A DNA stretch of 64,000 nucleotides from JBCBTJ01 sp039818665 (GTDB lineage: Bacteria > Pseudomonadota > Alphaproteobacteria > Caulobacterales > Hyphomonadaceae), in NCBI GenBank assembly GCA_039818665.1, contig JBCBTJ010000003.1, positions 1-64,000 on the forward strand, written 5' to 3'. This document shows positions 51,594 to 59,979 of this stretch, piece after piece. Each line of letters begins with the position of its first letter. The first letter of the stretch is position 1. A program made the position numbers and the translations under genes. Under the pieces are notes generated by a model. The model saw only the letters and a list, made by a program, of their open reading frames with translations, did not search any database and had not been told where the DNA came from.

Positions 51594-53060
51594 CTAAGCG
51601 TTAAGATACTTGTCGAGCGTCCGATGGAAATGCCGAACGCGGATCTCCTGGTAATTCCCGAGCTGCAACTCCTTGTTCGCCGACGCTTTCATACCCTCTT
51701 GGACATAAGGCAGGTTCGCCATGTCCTGATCGAACACGCTGGCGAGCGCCGGCCCAATGATGTGGCCGGCCGACGCGAAGGGCTCGTCGTCCGGAATCAG
51801 ATGCATCGGCGCCGCCTTAGGCGTCGGCTCGCCTTCCTTGTTCCTCATCAGGATCCGCACTTCCATCAGACAGTGGTCCGGATCCTTCCAAGGCCGCCAG
51901 CGATAGACGATGTTGGGAATGAACCCGCCCCACGGCGCGAAATTCGGGAAGATGTTGTAGGTGAAATTGTCCGTCATCTCGCTGTCGGACATCTCCGAGA
52001 AATCATGGCCCGACATGGCCTTGAACGCCTCGCGATTGGCTTCGGCCGTCGCTTTGCGGGCGAGCAAGGGATCGTCCTCGTCGAGACCGTCCTTCGCCTC
52101 GTCGGCGCCGCTGAACCGGTCGCCGGCTTTCACCCGGCCGGCGGTGCGCGCCCGTGCGTCCGCGCTCGCCTCCTCCGAGCCTTGGCCCGCGAAGGCGGCG
52201 AGCTTGGCGAGGATATAGGCCTGGTCGTGTCCCTCTTCGTAGAGGTGCGGAGACAGCACCGCCGAAGGCGTGATCGCCCGGTTCATATGGTCGCCGTAAA
52301 TGTCGTAGCGCGTGTTCGCATCGCCGGTGAAAGGCAGGATCTGCGGATGCGTCACGATGGAGTGCCAGGCCTCCATGAAGGCTTCGGCCGTCGCTTTCCA
52401 ATTCGCTGGAATGACCCGACCGATCCAGGCGCCAGTGTAGCACTCGTCCAAGCGCCAGCGCTCATAATGCTTGATGGACGGTCCGACCCACTCCTGGAAG
52501 CTTGGGATCTCCTCATTCTCTGTGACCATCAAAAACCCCTGCCAGCGATCGACCCGGATCTCCGGCAGCGCCATCTTGTCGTCGGTCAGGTGGTCGAAGT
52601 CCCAGCGACAGGGGATCTCTTTCAATGAGCCGTCATTGTTCCACGTGAAGCCATGGAATGGGCATTTGAGTTCGGCCGCGTAGCCCGACTTCAGCCGCAG
52701 CTTCCGCCCTCGGTGCAGGCACACATTGTGGAAGCCGCGGACCGAGCCGTCCTTCTGGCGGACCAGGACATAGGACCGGCCGGCGTTCTCATAGACGACA
52801 TTGTCGCCCGGCTCCGGCATTTCCTCTTCGCGCGCGGCGAATTGCCAGACGTTCGGCCACATCTTCGTATCTTCCAGCCGCATGAACTCGGCCGAGGTGT
52901 AGCGGTCGGTCGAAAGCGGCTCGGAGCCGAGATCCTCGATCGACTCCTCGCGCAGGAAGTCCGGCACCTCCCGCGTGTCCGCGTCGAGCAAATCGGTATA
53001 GCTCGTTCCCGGGCACCGATCTTTCCGAATAAGCGTCGTCTTGCCTTCGCCGTCCGCCAT
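51594..53060 (-). CDS. Rieske non-heme iron oxygenase alpha subunit 2
   Basis: The Rieske ligands are C-x-H in NVCLHRGRKL and C-x2-H in KCPFHGFTWNNDG; the iron site is EAWHSIVTHP. The 488-residue product is longer than most alpha subunits because of an acidic, Lys/Asp-rich segment around residues 285-340 (ARTAGRVKAGDRFSGADEAKDGLDEDD). It should hydroxylate an aromatic or polycyclic substrate. The ATG at 53060 is preferred; the open frame continues to 53384 but that part holds the promoter and the 53115 motif. Confidence 0.9.
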   Translation of the reverse strand: MADGEGKTTLIRKDRCPGTSYTDLLDADTREVPDFLREESIEDLGSEPLSTDRYTSAEFMRLEDTKMWPNVWQFAAREEEMPEPGDNVVYENAGRSYVLVRQKDGSVRGFHNVCLHRGRKLRLKSGYAAELKCPFHGFTWNNDGSLKEIPCRWDFDHLTDDKMALPEIRVDRWQGFLMVTENEEIPSFQEWVGPSIKHYERWRLDECYTGAWIGRVIPANWKATAEAFMEAWHSIVTHPQILPFTGDANTRYDIYGDHMNRAITPSAVLSPHLYEEGHDQAYILAKLAAFAGQGSEEASADARARTAGRVKAGDRFSGADEAKDGLDEDDPLLARKATAEANREAFKAMSGHDFSEMSDSEMTDNFTYNIFPNFAPWGGFIPNIVYRWRPWKDPDHCLMEVRILMRNKEGEPTPKAAPMHLIPDDEPFASAGHIIGPALASVFDQDMANLPYVQEGMKASANKELQLGNYQEIRVRHFHRTLDKYLNA

Positions 53061-53428
53061 GAGAGCACCTGATCTCCGAAGTTCGCCTGGCCTGAAATTA
53101 GGCGAAGCAAAAAAAACAAGCAAGACTGATTGTTTCCAACCGGCGGCAGCGACGCAATGGTTCGATCGACGCGCTTCGCCAGTCCTGCCAGCGGAACACT
53201 TTCTTGACGGCCGCGCGGCAGCCGAGAACGAGCGCCGATATTCGTAGATCGGAGCGGACGAAGGCATCGGGCACGTCGAATTGGGGATCCTCGCCAGCAT
53301 GAAATCGCGATCGCAAGCGCATCGGACGGGGTTGTTCGAATTTGCGAGATCATCCCTCATGCCGTAAAGGCGCTCCCCTCGCATTGGCGTTCGCCGATCC
53401 CCATCGCGAAAGTCGGACCAGAACCTTC
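53061..53428. other. Intergenic promoter region, 368 bases
   Basis: This stretch holds the 53115 motif close to the Rieske gene and the weakly marked upstream region of the MATE gene. No credible coding sequence is present; open frames crossing it are antisense or upstream extensions of the Rieske gene. Confidence 0.6.
53115..53134 (+). promoter_or_regulatory. Candidate TetR operator of catabolic island (53 kb promoter)
   Basis: AACAAGCAAGACTGATTGTT is the most symmetric copy of the shared motif (AACAA-CA ... TG-TTGTT). It lies 55 bases upstream of the Rieske 2 start and would control that gene and the acoC-like gene. Confidence 0.6.
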
Positions 53429-54838
53429 ATGTCGAACAATCAGGCGATTTTCCTCCAGGGCGGCCTGATGCGCCACATCACGATCATGTCCGCCTCGGCG
53501 AGCATCGGGCTTGTTTCGATGTTCCTCGTCGACTTTGTCGATCTGCTCTTCATCTCGATGCTGGGCGAGCAGGAGCTTGCGGCCGCCGTCGGGTTCGCGG
53601 GGACCCTGTTGTTCCTCACGTTCTCGATCTCGATCGGCATGACCATCGCCACCAGCGCCCTCGTCGCCCAACGGCTTGGGCAAAACGCGCCGGACGAGGC
53701 GCGAAAAATCGCATCCAGCGTCATCATCTTTGGCCTCGTCATCACCTCGATCTTGGCCGCGCTTTGCTGGATCTTCGCCCCGACGCTCCTCCAGATCATC
53801 GGCGCGGAGGGGCGGACGGCCGAACTCGGCGCACGCTATTTCCGCATAGTCGTCGCCGCGATGCCGATCGGCGCGGCGGGCATGATGGCGACCGGATTGC
53901 TGCGCGCCCATGGCGACGCGCGCCGCGCCATGATCGTTACACTAACGGCCGGCGCGGTGAACGCGATCCTAGACCCGATCTTGATCTTCGGCTTCGGCCT
54001 GGGGTTGGACGGAGCGGCCTACGCTTCGGTGGCCGCGCGGGTTGCGACGATGGGCACCGCTCTCTACCCGATCTTTAAGCACTATGGCGGCTTCGCTCGC
54101 ATCGGGCTGGATCGCTTCCGCTCAGACCTCGCCCCGATCATCGGGATCGCCGCCCCCGCCATGCTGACGAATGTGGCGACCCCCATCGGCAATGGCGTCG
54201 TCACCCGCGCGGTCTCGCAATTCGGGGATTCCGCGGTCGCGGCGATGGCGGTGTCCGGTCGGCTGACACCCCTTGCATTCTGCGTGGTCTTTGCGCTGTC
54301 GGGGGCCGTCGGCCCGATCATCGGTCAGAATTTCGGGGCTAAGCAATTCGCCCGGGTGCGCGAGACGCTGACCAAATCGGCGCAGTTCACCGCGGTCTAC
54401 GTGCTCGTGATCTGGCTCGTCCTACTGGCCGGCCACGGCCTGATCTCGGCGAGCTTCAATCTCAGCGAAGAGGGCGCGCGGATCATCTTTTGGTTCGCTT
54501 TGGTCGTTGCGCCGCTCTTTGTGTTCAACGGGATGCTGTTCGTTTCGAACGCGGCCTTCAACAATCTGCGCAGGCCATTGTTTTCCACGGCGCTCAATTG
54601 GGGGAAGAACACGATCGGCGTCGTCCCGTTCGTGCTCGTCGGCGGCGCGATGGGCGGGGCGTCGGGCGTCTTGATCGGCCAGGCGGTCGGCGGGGTTGTG
54701 TTCGGCGTCGCCGGCTATTGGCTCGCCCAAAACCTGGTGACGCGCTACGAGACCGGCCGTTCAGACCCAGACAAAGGCCTGCGCTTCCCCCTCCTCCGCC
54801 GCCACGCCGAAACGCCATTTAACTCGCCGCGATCTTGA
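53429..54838 (+). CDS. MATE-family efflux protein
   Basis: A multidrug and toxic compound extrusion transporter of 469 residues from the ATG at 53429, with 12 predicted segments in two repeats (LVDFVDLLFISMLGEQELAAAVGFAGTL and its C-terminal counterpart GAVGPIIGQNFGAKQFAR). It exports cationic drugs or toxic compounds using a Na+ or H+ gradient. It could protect against a toxic substrate of the neighbouring island, but it lies beyond the island's last operator and points the other way. The open frame back to 53342 lacks a ribosome-binding site. Confidence 0.85.
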   Translation: MSNNQAIFLQGGLMRHITIMSASASIGLVSMFLVDFVDLLFISMLGEQELAAAVGFAGTLLFLTFSISIGMTIATSALVAQRLGQNAPDEARKIASSVIIFGLVITSILAALCWIFAPTLLQIIGAEGRTAELGARYFRIVVAAMPIGAAGMMATGLLRAHGDARRAMIVTLTAGAVNAILDPILIFGFGLGLDGAAYASVAARVATMGTALYPIFKHYGGFARIGLDRFRSDLAPIIGIAAPAMLTNVATPIGNGVVTRAVSQFGDSAVAAMAVSGRLTPLAFCVVFALSGAVGPIIGQNFGAKQFARVRETLTKSAQFTAVYVLVIWLVLLAGHGLISASFNLSEEGARIIFWFALVVAPLFVFNGMLFVSNAAFNNLRRPLFSTALNWGKNTIGVVPFVLVGGAMGGASGVLIGQAVGGVVFGVAGYWLAQNLVTRYETGRSDPDKGLRFPLLRRHAETPFNSPRS

Positions 54839-55073
54839 GCCGGCATTCACTTCGCGGCCGCACAATGCCGTAGCCCTCGACCCAATGAGATACAATCGTG
54901 TTAGCGGAGTTCGCGGCGCAAGAAGAAGCGCTTCTCGTCTAAACCGGCTTCCCTGATCGCGCCTGAAAGCTCCCTGTTCAATCGAGACGCGCTGCCTGAT
55001 TCTGGGCGCAAGTCCCGGAAAGGTCGCCGCAAATTTGATCCGGTTGGATTTTCGCTGAAATCGGAAGACTAAG

Positions 55074-55163
55074 TGGCGGAGAGACAGGGATTCGAACCCT
55101 GGGTGCTCTTGCGAGCACAACGGTTTTCGAGACCGCCCCGTTCGACCACTCCGGCACCTCTCC
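55074..55163 (-). tRNA. tRNA-Ser (anticodon CGA)
   Basis: The 90-base minus-strand sequence folds into a complete tRNA: acceptor GGAGAGG with TCTCTCC (one G-U), discriminator G and an encoded CCA, a long variable arm typical of serine tRNAs (GTGCTCGCAAGAGCAC), and T loop GGTTCGAATCC. The anticodon loop CTCGAAA has CGA at positions 34-36, reading UCG codons. Confidence 0.95.
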
Positions 55164-55316
55164 GCGGGGAGGCTCGCATAGCGCCGCGCGGACTGCGCTG
55201 CAAGCCCTGCAGGCATTTGACATGCGACCTCTTTCATGGTTCTTCCGCCGCTCGCTTCCGGCGCGCGAGCGGTCCGGACGCACCCCTATATGTTGGAATT
55301 TGGAAGGACGCCGGCG

Positions 55317-55964
55317 ATGTTCGCGGTCATTAAGACGGGCGGGAAACAGTATAAAGTCGCCCAAGACGACGAAATCATCGTCGAAAAACTCGCGGGCGAG
55401 ACGGGCGACCAGATCGTGTTCGACGACGTGCTGATGCTGGGCGGCGACAAGGGAGTCGAGGTCGGCGCGCCGCTTGTGGCCGGCGCCAGCGTGGTCGGCG
55501 AGGTCACGGAACAGCGCAAGGGCGAGAAGGTGCTGATCGTCAAGAAGCGCCAGCGCTCGACGTATCGCCGCAAGAACGGCCACCGCCAGCTCGAGACCGT
55601 GGTGAAGATCACCTCGATCCTGGCCGACGGCGCCAAGCCCGCGGCGAAGAAGAAAGCCGCGCCGAAAAAGGCCGAAGCGGCCGAGCCCAAGCCCGCCGAG
55701 GCCGCCAAGCCTGAAGCCGCGCCCGCCAAAGAGGCCGCGCCCGCCGCGGCGAAAGCCGAGGGCGGCGACGACCTCACCAAAATGAAGGGCCTCGGCAAAG
55801 TCATGGCCGAGAAGCTGGCGGCCGAGGGCGTGACGAGCTTCGCCCAAATCGCCGCCATGACCGAGGCCGATGTGGCCGCACTGGAAGAGAAGATCGGCGC
55901 GGCCGGCAAGTTCGAGAAAAACGAATGGGTGGCCCAAGCCGCTGAGCTGGCGAAAGACGCCTAA
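55317..55964 (+). CDS. rplU: Ribosomal protein L21 with C-terminal helix-hairpin-helix extension
   Basis: The first 105 residues are standard L21 (MFAVIKTGGKQYKV ... KRQRSTYRRKNGHRQ). An Ala/Lys/Pro-rich linker (about 106-155) follows, then a domain of about 60 residues (DLTKMKGLGKVMAEKLAAEGVTSFAQIAAMTEADV) of helix-hairpin-helix type, giving 215 residues against about 103 usually. Similar tails occur in other alphaproteobacterial L21 proteins. GGAAGGA precedes the ATG at 55317. The rpmA gene follows by 38 bases, the usual pair. Confidence 0.95.
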   Translation: MFAVIKTGGKQYKVAQDDEIIVEKLAGETGDQIVFDDVLMLGGDKGVEVGAPLVAGASVVGEVTEQRKGEKVLIVKKRQRSTYRRKNGHRQLETVVKITSILADGAKPAAKKKAAPKKAEAAEPKPAEAAKPEAAPAKEAAPAAAKAEGGDDLTKMKGLGKVMAEKLAAEGVTSFAQIAAMTEADVAALEEKIGAAGKFEKNEWVAQAAELAKDA

Positions 55965-56002
55965 TTCAGGCATAAGCCTGGCAGACTTGAAGGAGCGGCC
56001 CG

Positions 56003-56269
56003 ATGGCCCACAAAAAATCCGGCGGTTCGTCCCGCAACGGCCGCGACTCAGAGAGCAAACGCCTCGGCGTCAAGAAATATGGCGGCGAGCACGTCATTCC
56101 CGGCAACATCATCATCCGCCAGCGCGGCACGCAGACCTATCCGGGCCGGAATGTCGGCATGGGCAAGGACCACACCCTGTTCGCGCTCGTCGAAGGCAAG
56201 GTTGAGTTTACGCGCAAGGCCGGCGGCCGGAAATACGTTTCCGTCCTTCCGGCCCAAGCGGCGGAATAG
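56003..56269 (+). CDS. rpmA: Ribosomal protein L27
   Basis: The 88-residue product starts MAHKKSGGSSRNGRDSESKRLGVKKYGGE and has GNIIIRQRGTQTYPGRNVGMGKDHTLFAL, both diagnostic for L27, which contacts the peptidyl-transferase centre of the 50S subunit. A Shine-Dalgarno (GAAGGAG) precedes the ATG. Confidence 0.98.
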   Translation: MAHKKSGGSSRNGRDSESKRLGVKKYGGEHVIPGNIIIRQRGTQTYPGRNVGMGKDHTLFALVEGKVEFTRKAGGRKYVSVLPAQAAE

Positions 56270-56284
56270 CGGCTCACGGGACAC

Positions 56285-56303
56285 GGGCCGCGGAGAGCGG
56301 CCC
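56285..56303 (+). other. Perfect GC hairpin after rpmA
   Basis: A 7-bp perfect stem (GGGCCGC/GCGGCCC) with loop GGAGA lies 16 bases after the rpmA stop. It has no T tract, so it may help stabilise the transcript end together with the true terminator downstream. Confidence 0.5.
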
Positions 56304-56324
56304 GATCCAACGAGATCATGTTTG

Positions 56325-56351
56325 GGGAGGCGGGCCGCGCCTCCCTTTTTT
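56325..56351 (+). terminator. Rho-independent terminator of rplU-rpmA
   Basis: GGGAGGCG (56325-56332) pairs with CGCCTCCC (56338-56345) across a 5-base loop, followed by six T residues. It ends the ribosomal operon. Confidence 0.85.
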
Positions 56352-56397
56352 AATGCGCCTCCCCGCAAGCGACGCCCGTCAGGGCGGGGAGGACGCC

Positions 56398-56916
56398 ATG
56401 GGCGAGGCAATCGACACCGCGCGGCTGCATTTGCGCCCGCCGCGCGCCGAAGACGCCGAACCGCTCAACGCGCTGATCCAGGATCCGCGCGTGTACCGCA
56501 ATGTCGGCAGAATCCCGCCGAACGCGCCGCTCCAAAACACGCGGGAATTCATCGAACGCACCGCCGCCTCGCGCGCCGCGCGCACGGGCCTCAGCTGTCT
56601 CATATTCCGCGACGGCGAGCTGATCGGGACGACCGGCGGCGGCGACGGCGGACGGCACGGTCCGTTCGATGTCGGCTATTGGATCACGCCGCCAGCCTGG
56701 GGCCAGGGCTACGCCACGGAGGCCTTCACGGCGCTACTCGCCTGGCTGCAAAGCGAATGGGGCCTCAAAGCCGTCACCGCCGGCTATTTCGTCGACAATC
56801 CGGCTTCGGGCCGCGTCTTGCGCAAGGCCGGCTTTTTGCCGGCCGGGCGCCGGCTCTATCCGTGCTTGGGCCGGGAATGCGACGTGGAGTGCATCGATAT
56901 GGGGCTGATCTTCTAG
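56398..56916 (+). CDS. GNAT-family acetyltransferase
   Basis: A 172-residue RimJ/RimL-like N-acetyltransferase: TARLHLRPPRAEDAEPLNALI, the acetyl-CoA loop in GYWITPPAWGQGYATEA and NPASGRVLRKAGFLPAG. The likely substrate (protein N terminus, amine or antibiotic) is not readable. The ATG at 56398 has GGAGGACGCC upstream; the ORF start at 56353 lies in the terminator region. Its stop shares a CTAG with the convergent gene. Confidence 0.85.
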   Translation: MGEAIDTARLHLRPPRAEDAEPLNALIQDPRVYRNVGRIPPNAPLQNTREFIERTAASRAARTGLSCLIFRDGELIGTTGGGDGGRHGPFDVGYWITPPAWGQGYATEAFTALLAWLQSEWGLKAVTAGYFVDNPASGRVLRKAGFLPAGRRLYPCLGRECDVECIDMGLIF

Positions 56917-57257
56917 GCGGCGGCCCGCGCGTCGCCGAGCAAGATCCGTTTCATGTCGCCGCCGGTCTTGAAGCTGAGCCACAGCAGGTGGATCCCCTGA
57001 AACAGGATGCCGCCGAAGAAAGCAAGCACGGCGAGGCCGAGACCCGCCGGCGCGTATTGGTATCGCCACGCAGTCCAGAGCGCCGACAGGATCAAAAAAC
57101 CCGAAAAGTCGACATTGAACTGCCCCGCCCAACCCATCTTTACGATATCGCCGAAGAAGATCGGGAACAGGTTCGCGCCATGCTCGGCGATCACCACCGC
57201 CGTGTAGCCGATCAAAATCGCCAACATCGCAATCAACAACAGTCGAAACGCCAGCAT
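56913..57257 (-). CDS. Small four-helix membrane protein, function unknown
   Basis: A 114-residue protein with about three or four hydrophobic segments (LAFRLLLIAMLAILIGYTAVVIAEH; GFLILSALWTAWRY; GLGLAVLAFFGGILFQGIHLLWLSF). It has no recognisable enzymatic motif. A family name is not recalled. Confidence 0.7.
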   Translation of the reverse strand: MLAFRLLLIAMLAILIGYTAVVIAEHGANLFPIFFGDIVKMGWAGQFNVDFSGFLILSALWTAWRYQYAPAGLGLAVLAFFGGILFQGIHLLWLSFKTGGDMKRILLGDARAAA

Positions 57258-57421
57258 GCCATTCCTCCGCCCGAGCCGCCGCGCGCAATGTAGCGACCGC
57301 TACAATCTTGGCAAGCGCGAATGCGCGCGGCGCCTTTCCGAGCTGAGCGACCCGTTTTTGAAAGCGCCCCTGCGCCACGCGCATTAAGCTCAACTGCTGT
57401 CGCAGAGCCCGGAGGGATTTG

Positions 57422-57796
57422 ATGGAAGCTGCGGTGAAGCTCGCTTGGGGTCTGCTGGCCTTAGTCCATTTGCCGCCGGCCGCTGTGGCGATTGCGCCGC
57501 GTTTGGTGGAGCGGCTCTACGGCGTCTCGCCTGGCGGCGACATGGGCGTGATGCTGGTGCATCGCGGCGTCTTGTTTTTTGCCGTGCTGGCCGTCGCGGT
57601 CCTCGCGCTGTTCGATCCGAGCGCGCGGCGCGCGGCGAGCCTCGTCGCTGCGATCAGCATTGGCGGCTTCCTGGCGGTCTACGCCGCGGCTGGCGCGCCG
57701 GCCGGCCCGCTGCGGCGGATCGCCTGGGTCGACCTGGCCGCGCTCGCGCCGCTCGCCCTCGTCGTGTTCGAAGCGTGGCGGCCGCGCTTCGCCTGA
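57422..57796 (+). CDS. Small membrane protein, function unknown
   Basis: A 124-residue protein with about four hydrophobic segments (LAWGLLALVHLPPAAVAI; GVLFFAVLAVAVLALF; ASLVAAISIGGFLAVYAAAG; VDLAALAPLALVVFEAW). The ATG at 57422 has GGAGGG upstream. The AraC gene follows after 27 bases and may regulate or be cotranscribed with it. Confidence 0.7.
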   Translation: MEAAVKLAWGLLALVHLPPAAVAIAPRLVERLYGVSPGGDMGVMLVHRGVLFFAVLAVAVLALFDPSARRAASLVAAISIGGFLAVYAAAGAPAGPLRRIAWVDLAALAPLALVVFEAWRPRFA

Positions 57797-57823
57797 CCGG
57801 CGTTTCGGGTCAGACTGCGGCCT

Positions 57824-58561
57824 ATGCTGATCGACGCTCCTCCCGCGCGCCTTGCGCCGCGCCTCGTTCTGGCTGGCGCACGCGCGGCTTATGTCGGGCC
57901 GTCGATGAACCTGGCGCCGCACCGGAACGCAGCGGCGACCATCGCTGTCGGGATCGCCGCGCCTTTCGAGCTCGCCATCGCCGGCGCGCCGGCGCAGCGC
58001 CGAGAGATCGCGCTCATTCCGCCCGGGGCGCGGCATCATTTGCGCGGCGCCGGCCCGATGGCCTTCGTCTATTTGGACGCGCTAAGCGACGATCTGAGAA
58101 CGCTGAACCAGGCCGACCTGCCGGCCCTGCGCAGACGGCTGCAGACCTGGCTTGAGGCGCCGGACGCCGGCGCGCTGGCTGCAGCGCTCCAAACGCCGCG
58201 CCCGGGCGCCCCGGATCCGCGGATGGCGGCGATCATCCAAGCCATGACCTGGCGCCCGGACCGTTACCCCTCCGCAGCGGCCGCCGCCGCTGAGGCAGGC
58301 CTCTCGACCTCGCGCTTTCAGAAGCGCTTTCGCGCAGGCGCCAGCATGCCGTTCCGGCGCTACCGCCTTTGGCGGCGCATGGCGCTGGTCGTCCGCGCCG
58401 TGTCCGCCGGCGGAACGTTGACAGACGCGGCGATGGAGGCCGGTTTCGCAAGCTCAGCGCATTTGAGCGCCGCCTTCAGAGCCATGTTCGGCGTCGCGCC
58501 GTCGGACCTGTTCGCGCGCGGTCTCCAGGTCCAAGTCGAGCCTGAAGCCAGCGTCGGCTAG
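57824..58561 (+). CDS. AraC-family regulator
   Basis: The C-terminal 100 residues form two HTH modules of the AraC type (YPSAAAAAAEAGLSTSRFQKRFRAG and GTLTDAAMEAGFASSAHLSAAFRAMFGVAPSDL). The N-terminal half is a short ligand or dimer domain with no clear cupin pattern. The target is unknown; its neighbours are a small membrane gene and the convergent 64-residue gene. Its stop shares a CTAG with that gene. Confidence 0.85.
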   Translation: MLIDAPPARLAPRLVLAGARAAYVGPSMNLAPHRNAAATIAVGIAAPFELAIAGAPAQRREIALIPPGARHHLRGAGPMAFVYLDALSDDLRTLNQADLPALRRRLQTWLEAPDAGALAAALQTPRPGAPDPRMAAIIQAMTWRPDRYPSAAAAAAEAGLSTSRFQKRFRAGASMPFRRYRLWRRMALVVRAVSAGGTLTDAAMEAGFASSAHLSAAFRAMFGVAPSDLFARGLQVQVEPEASVG

Positions 58562-58752
58562 TTGAGCGATAATCCGCTCTGCTCCAGTCGCGCCACCTCG
58601 CCCGTTAGCCAGGCATAGTGCCGCTCCAGCTTGGCCGCCGTATCAAGATCGATGTCGGGCCGCATGGCGAGCTCTTCGCGCCAGGCTTCCAAAACCCGCA
58701 CCTGCGTGCGCAGCCAGCAGGCCATGGTTCCATCGTCGATGGGAAAGCGCAT
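58558..58752 (-). CDS. 64-residue protein, function unknown, behind a Fur-box-like site
   Basis: The product is acidic and mostly helical (MRFPIDDGTMACWLRTQVRVLEAWREEL ... AKLERHYAWLTGEVARLEQSGLSLN, read in two parts). The ATG at 58752 has GGAAAGG nine bases upstream and is preferred over the ATG at 58761. No family is recalled. The Fur-box-like site at 58837 suggests iron regulation. Confidence 0.6.
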   Translation of the reverse strand: MRFPIDDGTMACWLRTQVRVLEAWREELAMRPDIDLDTAAKLERHYAWLTGEVARLEQSGLSLN

Positions 58753-58836
58753 TCGTGTCATCCTTTCCGGCTCGCCGCGGGCGCGCGCGGAATACTGTTG
58801 AGAACCGTTCGCAAGCTTGACCACGGCTGGCGCGAG

Positions 58837-58862
58837 ATTGCAAGTCATTCTCATTTAATTGC
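58837..58862 (-). promoter_or_regulatory. Fur-box-like site upstream of the 64-residue gene
   Basis: On the minus strand the core reads TTAAATGAGAATGACTTGC, matching about 12 of 19 positions of the Fur-box consensus, and is flanked by ATTGC/GCAAT arms. It lies about 90 bases before the ATG at 58752. Confidence 0.45.
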
Positions 58863-58985
58863 GACGGAACGCCGCTGGTCGCTAGCAAGGCGGCGGGCCG
58901 AATGGATCACGCGGCGCGCTCTTCGCTTGCCCGCCCTGCGGCCCGCCTTTAGCCTTGTCGAATATAAAGAAAGCGAGGGACGCCC

Positions 58986-59930
58986 ATGTCATACGCCGCC
59001 ATCGCCGGCATGCCGCCGGCCGAGATGATCCAAGTCGGCGAGGCGACGCTCGAAGTGTTCGCCGCCGGGTCGGGCAAGCCGCTCGTCCTGTGCCATGGCT
59101 GGCCCGAGCACGCCTATTCCTGGCGTCATCAGATCGACCCGCTCGTCGAGGCCGGTTACCACGTCATCGTCCCGAACCAGCGCGGCTATGGCCGCTCCCA
59201 CCGGCCGGACGCAGTCGAGGACTACGACATCACAGCGCTGACCGGCGACCTTGCTGGGCTGCTCGACCATTTCGGCTACGACGACGCTGTCTTCATCGGC
59301 CATGACTGGGGCGCGATCGTGGTTTGGAACATGGGGCTGCTGCATCCCGGCCGCGTCGCGGGGATCATCAATCTCTCCGTGCCCTTCATGGAGCGCGGCC
59401 CCGTCCCTTGGGTGGATTTCTGGGAAAAAATGCTGGGGCCGGACTTCTACATCGTCCATTTCAACCGTCAGCCGGGCGTCGCCGACGCGGTCTTCGACGC
59501 CAATCCCCGCGCGATGCTCTCAGCCATGTACCGCTCGGCCCGCACGCCTGGCCCGGACCTCGGCCCCGGCATGGCGATGATCAACATGACCGAACAGGGC
59601 TACGACCATGGCGATCTCGTCATGTCCGAGGCTGAACTCGACGTCTTCGTCGAAAGCTTCAAACACTCCGGCTTCACGGGCGGGCTTAACTGGTACCGCA
59701 ATTTCAACCGGAATTGGGAGACGCTTGAGGGCGTCGAACAAAAGATCACCCAGCCAGCGCTCATGATCTACGGTGCGCGCGACATGGTCCCCCAATCGCC
59801 GGACCTCGCCGACTTCGTCCCGAATGTCGAAACCCAGACCATCGACGCCAGCCATTGGATCCAGCAAGAGTGCCCGCGCGAGACCAATGCGCTCATCTTG
59901 CACTGGCTCGCCCGCCACTATCCCGCTTGA
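58986..59930 (+). CDS. Epoxide-hydrolase-fold alpha/beta hydrolase
   Basis: A 314-residue alpha/beta hydrolase with VLCHGWPEHAYSWRHQIDPL and the nucleophile elbow GHDWGAIVVWNMG in which Asp, not Ser, is the nucleophile, as in epoxide hydrolases and dehalogenases. The C-terminal IDASHWIQQECP carries the catalytic His. Other options are a haloalkane dehalogenase or fluoroacetate dehalogenase. Its stop is about 50 bases before the ligase start. Confidence 0.85.
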   Translation: MSYAAIAGMPPAEMIQVGEATLEVFAAGSGKPLVLCHGWPEHAYSWRHQIDPLVEAGYHVIVPNQRGYGRSHRPDAVEDYDITALTGDLAGLLDHFGYDDAVFIGHDWGAIVVWNMGLLHPGRVAGIINLSVPFMERGPVPWVDFWEKMLGPDFYIVHFNRQPGVADAVFDANPRAMLSAMYRSARTPGPDLGPGMAMINMTEQGYDHGDLVMSEAELDVFVESFKHSGFTGGLNWYRNFNRNWETLEGVEQKITQPALMIYGARDMVPQSPDLADFVPNVETQTIDASHWIQQECPRETNALILHWLARHYPA

Positions 59931-59979
59931 CCCTGCGGCCCCGCTTGCCGCCGCCCGCCCGCTCGCCTATCCCCCGCCC

